Of a DNA stretch of 8,564 nucleotides, positions 5,137 through 8,564 are shown piece after piece (position 1 is the stretch's first letter; every line of letters starts with the position of its first letter). A program made the translations under genes and the position numbers. The stretch is from an uncultured Neomegalonema sp. (GTDB taxonomy: Bacteria > Pseudomonadota > Alphaproteobacteria > Rhodobacterales > Rhodobacteraceae): positions 1-8,564 of the forward strand of contig CALGNW010000220.1 of assembly GCA_937958345.1 (NCBI GenBank). Direction: 5' to 3'. The notes under the pieces are model-generated. The model was not told the DNA's origin and made no database searches. It worked only from the letters and a program-made list of their open reading frames with translations.

Positions 5137-8100
5137 ATGCGAATTCTGGCACGCGTTGGTTTATGCTTAACGCTCCTTTTCTCATCTGCGGCAGGCGCTC
5201 AGGCGGCTACCGATGTTTCCGTCAACTTTTCGCGCGAAACGGGTGTCGGGCCGTTTGATACGAATGATGCGCCCGGAAACGACTCCGGCGTTTCGAACGC
5301 GATCATCCGCACGAACGACATCATCAGTTATAAATTCGAAGTTCTGGTACAGGGCGGCAACGCAACAAACATTCTGCTGCGCCTGAATGTCGGTCCGGGC
5401 CTGATCCTGTCACTGCCCGCATTTTGCCGCGAAACAGGTGTCGTCCCCGCCTCCAGCATCTCGGGCGACCCTGCCAGCGGTTATTCGGTGCTTTGCAACG
5501 TCGGAGATGTAAACGACGGCTCGCAGGTTTTGTATTCCATGCCGGCAAAGGTCGCGGCGGACCGCCCGAACGGCAGTCAGGTTTCGCTGCTGACCGCCAG
5601 TGTAGACAGCGATCAGACGGCGCTCGAAAACTTTCCCGGCGCATCGGATACCGTCTCCGCCGCGCCCGGCCTTGATCTGATTAAAAAGGCACAAACCCGA
5701 CTGATCGGCAGGCGCACGGGGCCGAAGGGTGAAGACGGCGTCGTCTATGTTTTCCCGATCCTCGTCACCGCCGAGAACGAGGCAAAGGGCAACGAGCTTG
5801 TCACCGCACCGATTTCATTCACTGACGACCTGACCGGCGTTTCGCCGAATGCGCGTCTGTATCAGGCCGCATCGGGTCAGTCATGGCCGGGTGCTTTGGC
5901 GGATGCCTGCATTCAGAACTACGCTCTCACCGATTACCGGCTCTGGTCACAGACCCCGCGCGGCAGTGTCAGAACAGCCGACGGCGGCCCCGGCGGACCG
6001 GGCGCAGGGCTGATCGAACGCTCGGTTTGGGATTCAGGTGATATTGATTGCACCGTCCCCGCTTCGGGGGGCGGCACGACGACGGTCACGATTTCGGGCG
6101 CGGATTTATCAGCGCAACACCAGCCGACACAATCGGCAAACGGCAGCGGCCTCGCCGCCGATCTTGTCTATCTCGTATCGGGCGTCATGGTTGTCTGGAT
6201 TCCGTTGCAGGACATTCGGGACGCAGGCGGCACGCTGTCTATCTCGAACACTTACACCGCGCTGAATGCTGTCAGTATCAGCGGGCAGGCAAACGCCGAA
6301 CCGTCGGCAAACAACAATATAAAATCATTCGTCGCCAAGGACGGCGCGGGCGGGCGATGGTTCTATAACACGATTGACCACAACAGGTTCGGTCGGTTGC
6401 CGGGCCAGACATCGCGCCGCTCGGGCGACGGCTATATCATTCCGGGCCAGATTTTCGCGACGCGCCATTATCAGTACAACGACAACTGGCTGACCAAAAC
6501 GGCGTACACAAACCATTCGTTCTGCACATCCTTTGACAACACGACCCAGCGGATTACCGAAATCACCCCCGGTCAGGGGGCGAAAATGCACTTCAAAGGC
6601 ACGTATGAGGGCGGCGAGCCAACTTATACCATCCAATACGGAACCGGCTCATTCGGCGCGACCGCGGCGTGCGACGAGGGCGACTCTCCGACCGGCTGGT
6701 ACAGTTCGCTTGATGCGGTTCCGGGCGGCGCAGCAGCGGTAACAAAAGTCCGCGCCTACACGCCGGTTTTTCCGGCTCCGGGCGGTGACAGCACACGCGC
6801 ACTGACCAGTCTCGTTGTCCGCTATACCGCCCTCGACAATCCCGCAGGCACATTGGTCGCCGAATGGGGCGGCTTCAAATACGACGAACACAATGGCGGT
6901 AACTGGTTTTTCGGAACCCCTTACGACGCAACCACCGCACTCGGCAGTTATGGCGACCGGCTTTTTCTGACAAAGGTATCGACCGCCGTAAACAAAGACA
7001 CCCTCCCCAGCGGAGACGATCAGGTGCTGGCGGGCGATCAGGTTACTTTTCGTATTCAGCCGTCGGCAACGACTCCGATTGATCCCCCCGGCCTGACCAC
7101 GGATGTCACCGTGACGGATACCCTGCCGGAATGGTTTGAATACGTGTTCGGTTCCGCCTCGCCGCCCCCGGCATCGACGATCCAAAACGCCGACGGGACA
7201 AGCACGCTTACATGGCAGTTTCCGGGAACCACGATCAACAGCGCGATGAGTCCGATCACCTATGACGTGCTCGTCAAGCCGACGACGCCTGACCAGACCT
7301 CGGCAGTGAACAAAGTCGTAATCTCTTCGCCAAGCGACGGCTCGCCCGAGGCCGGACGGACGGACGAGTACGGAATACTGGTTCTCAATCCGTCGGGTTT
7401 TTCAGTCTACAAAACAGCTAAACCGGCCTTGGTTGCGCCCGATGGGGCGTTCGGTTTTGATCTGACATATGCAAACACCGGGACGTCCGATTTCCCGAAG
7501 GTCGTTATGATCGACGTGCTTCCGGACCGGATCATCACGCACAATCCGCCAACCGATTACACCGGCTCCGCCTCTTTCGTATCCATCGCGGGCACATCCG
7601 GCGAGACGTTCGAGTATACGAAAACCGTGCCGACCGCGATTGTAACCAGCCCCAACGACCCCTCTAACCAGCCCGGCGGTTCAACGGTCTGGTGTTCAGC
7701 GTTCAGCGGCGGAACATGCCCGGCAAATGCCGCTCAGGTCACGGCCTTCCGCGCGACCAGCCCCGCTTTCCCCGAGGGCGCGCCCCCTCGGGTACTCAGC
7801 CTGACAATGAACGCGCTCGGAAACGCCGCGTATAATGTCTACTCGAACCGTTTCACCGCGCAGGCCGAGGGCTTGGTTTTTTCCGTCACCTCGCCGGTTG
7901 CGAGCGTACGGGTCCGCACGGCTGATCTCAGTTTGGAAAAGATCGTCGCCGGTCCCGATCCGTCGGCAAAAGACATCGTGGATTTCAAACTGACGGTTCG
8001 CAATAACGGCCCGCACGACGCGGCACAGACAGTGGTGCGCGATCAACTGCCCGCCGGTTACCGCTATGTGGGCGACAGCGGCGCGGGTGCGTATGTTCCC

Positions 8101-8564
8101 TCAACCGGCGCGTGGACAATTCCGCAGGTTCCTGTCGGCGGCACGGCCAACCTCACAATTCGCGCCCGCGTCCTGCCGAACGGCCCTTATCTCAATCAGG
8201 CGGAGATCGTGGCGCAACAGCACGCCGACCCCGACTCAGCACCGAATAACAGCGCCGCAGGACCGGGCGAAGACGACACCGCCAGCGCGTCAATCCTCGC
8301 GTATTTGTCCGGTAACATCTTCATCGACAACGGCCTCGGCGGCGGCACAGCCTATGACGGGATCATGTCCGGCGGCGAAGCACCGTCCGGCGTCGCGTCA
8401 CTCACGATAACCGACATCGCAAGCGGCACGCCGGTCGCCACAACATCAGTCAACGCTGACGGCACTTGGTTTGCGGTATTGCCCGACGGCTTTCCGGGAC
8501 AACTGCAATTCGCAGTAACGCCAAAGCCGGGTTATACGGTCGTCTCCGAAAATCCGTCGACACT
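5137..8564 (+). CDS. Secreted modular DUF11-repeat protein, 3' end beyond the window
   Basis: The frame is open from ATG 5137 to the right edge (1142 complete codons, no stop seen), so the C-terminus and any anchoring or secretion signal there are missing. Residues 1-23 form a Sec signal peptide: a basic start, hydrophobic LCLTLLFSSAAG and an AQA-A cleavage site. The rest is rich in Thr, Ser, Gly, Pro and Asp with almost no Cys, typical of beta-sandwich surface proteins. DUF11-like Ig modules are visible at about 28-165, 609-735, 754-924 and, most typically, 929-1048 (ADLSLEKIV through VRNNGP and DQLPAGYRYVG). A module resembling SdrD_B/Cna-B starts at about 1056 (SGNIFIDNG). Residues 310-600 are not recognised. 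The eight mature Cys occur as 97/120, 258/305, 463/512 and 853/861, suggesting one disulfide per module. The Shine-Dalgarno is weak (CGGG, 6-base spacing). Probable role: adhesin or surface/matrix component; the ligand is unknown. Confidence 0.85.
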   Translation, partial: MRILARVGLCLTLLFSSAAGAQAATDVSVNFSRETGVGPFDTNDAPGNDSGVSNAIIRTNDIISYKFEVLVQGGNATNILLRLNVGPGLILSLPAFCRETGVVPASSISGDPASGYSVLCNVGDVNDGSQVLYSMPAKVAADRPNGSQVSLLTASVDSDQTALENFPGASDTVSAAPGLDLIKKAQTRLIGRRTGPKGEDGVVYVFPILVTAENEAKGNELVTAPISFTDDLTGVSPNARLYQAASGQSWPGALADACIQNYALTDYRLWSQTPRGSVRTADGGPGGPGAGLIERSVWDSGDIDCTVPASGGGTTTVTISGADLSAQHQPTQSANGSGLAADLVYLVSGVMVVWIPLQDIRDAGGTLSISNTYTALNAVSISGQANAEPSANNNIKSFVAKDGAGGRWFYNTIDHNRFGRLPGQTSRRSGDGYIIPGQIFATRHYQYNDNWLTKTAYTNHSFCTSFDNTTQRITEITPGQGAKMHFKGTYEGGEPTYTIQYGTGSFGATAACDEGDSPTGWYSSLDAVPGGAAAVTKVRAYTPVFPAPGGDSTRALTSLVVRYTALDNPAGTLVAEWGGFKYDEHNGGNWFFGTPYDATTALGSYGDRLFLTKVSTAVNKDTLPSGDDQVLAGDQVTFRIQPSATTPIDPPGLTTDVTVTDTLPEWFEYVFGSASPPPASTIQNADGTSTLTWQFPGTTINSAMSPITYDVLVKPTTPDQTSAVNKVVISSPSDGSPEAGRTDEYGILVLNPSGFSVYKTAKPALVAPDGAFGFDLTYANTGTSDFPKVVMIDVLPDRIITHNPPTDYTGSASFVSIAGTSGETFEYTKTVPTAIVTSPNDPSNQPGGSTVWCSAFSGGTCPANAAQVTAFRATSPAFPEGAPPRVLSLTMNALGNAAYNVYSNRFTAQAEGLVFSVTSPVASVRVRTADLSLEKIVAGPDPSAKDIVDFKLTVRNNGPHDAAQTVVRDQLPAGYRYVGDSGAGAYVPSTGAWTIPQVPVGGTANLTIRARVLPNGPYLNQAEIVAQQHADPDSAPNNSAAGPGEDDTASASILAYLSGNIFIDNGLGGGTAYDGIMSGGEAPSGVASLTITDIASGTPVATTSVNADGTWFAVLPDGFPGQLQFAVTPKPGYTVVSENPST

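Noticed and set aside
5324..5694. Minus-strand and alternate-frame short genes over the start of the DUF11 protein
   Set aside because: They conflict with the signal peptide and continuous frame from 5137 and lack start signals.
6649..7185. Minus-strand open frame of 178 codons opposite the DUF11 gene
   Set aside because: It has Arg/Gly/Cys-rich shadow composition and lies wholly inside the modular secreted protein coding region.

Overview
The window reads as chromosomal DNA from a GC-rich alphaproteobacterium, possibly Rhodobacterales-like. This is inferred from strong third-position G/C use, a close creatinase homologue, and an unusual ABC-exporter/cyclic-nucleotide-binding fusion of a type I associate with that class. 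I see no RNA genes, insertion sequences, CRISPR arrays or attachment sites. Coding density is high and there are four genes.

Left third (1-1775): creatinase (creatine amidinohydrolase, + strand, 122-1357) has a TTG start and a strong GGAGG ribosome binding site. It converges on a small VOC/glyoxalase-fold protein (- strand, 1392-1775). The two 3' ends lie about 34 bases apart and share an inverted repeat. All creatinase active-site residues I can place are present. No creatininase, sarcosine oxidase or creatine transporter gene is visible in the window.

Middle (1776-4977): after a divergent intergenic region comes a very large membrane protein of about 1015 residues. It has an ABC-exporter transmembrane domain, a nucleotide-binding domain split by an insertion of roughly 325 residues, and a C-terminal cyclic-nucleotide-binding (CNBD/CAP-like) domain. 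Its nucleotide-binding domain can be lined up without gaps, block by block, to the usual ABC motifs, yet almost every nucleotide-contacting or catalytic residue is replaced. The A-loop aromatic is Glu, Walker A Lys-Ser is Arg-Arg, the Q-loop Gln is Ser, LSGGQ is ISPTT, the Walker B Glu is Gln, the D-loop is lost and the H-loop His is Pro. The reading frame is intact. It looks like a structurally maintained pseudo-ATPase fused to a possible cNMP sensor, and is the most interesting object here.

Right (4978-8564): an AT-rich intergenic region ends in a 27-base imperfect palindrome just before the ATG. It is followed by a signal-peptide-bearing, threonine/glycine-rich modular protein that is open to the right edge (at least 1142 codons). 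It carries several DUF11-like Ig-type modules and begins an SdrD_B/Cna-B-like module at the edge. Its eight mature-region cysteines fall into four successive neighbouring pairs. It looks like a large exported surface or matrix protein. A link between the ABC-CNBD protein and this product is suggested only by position.
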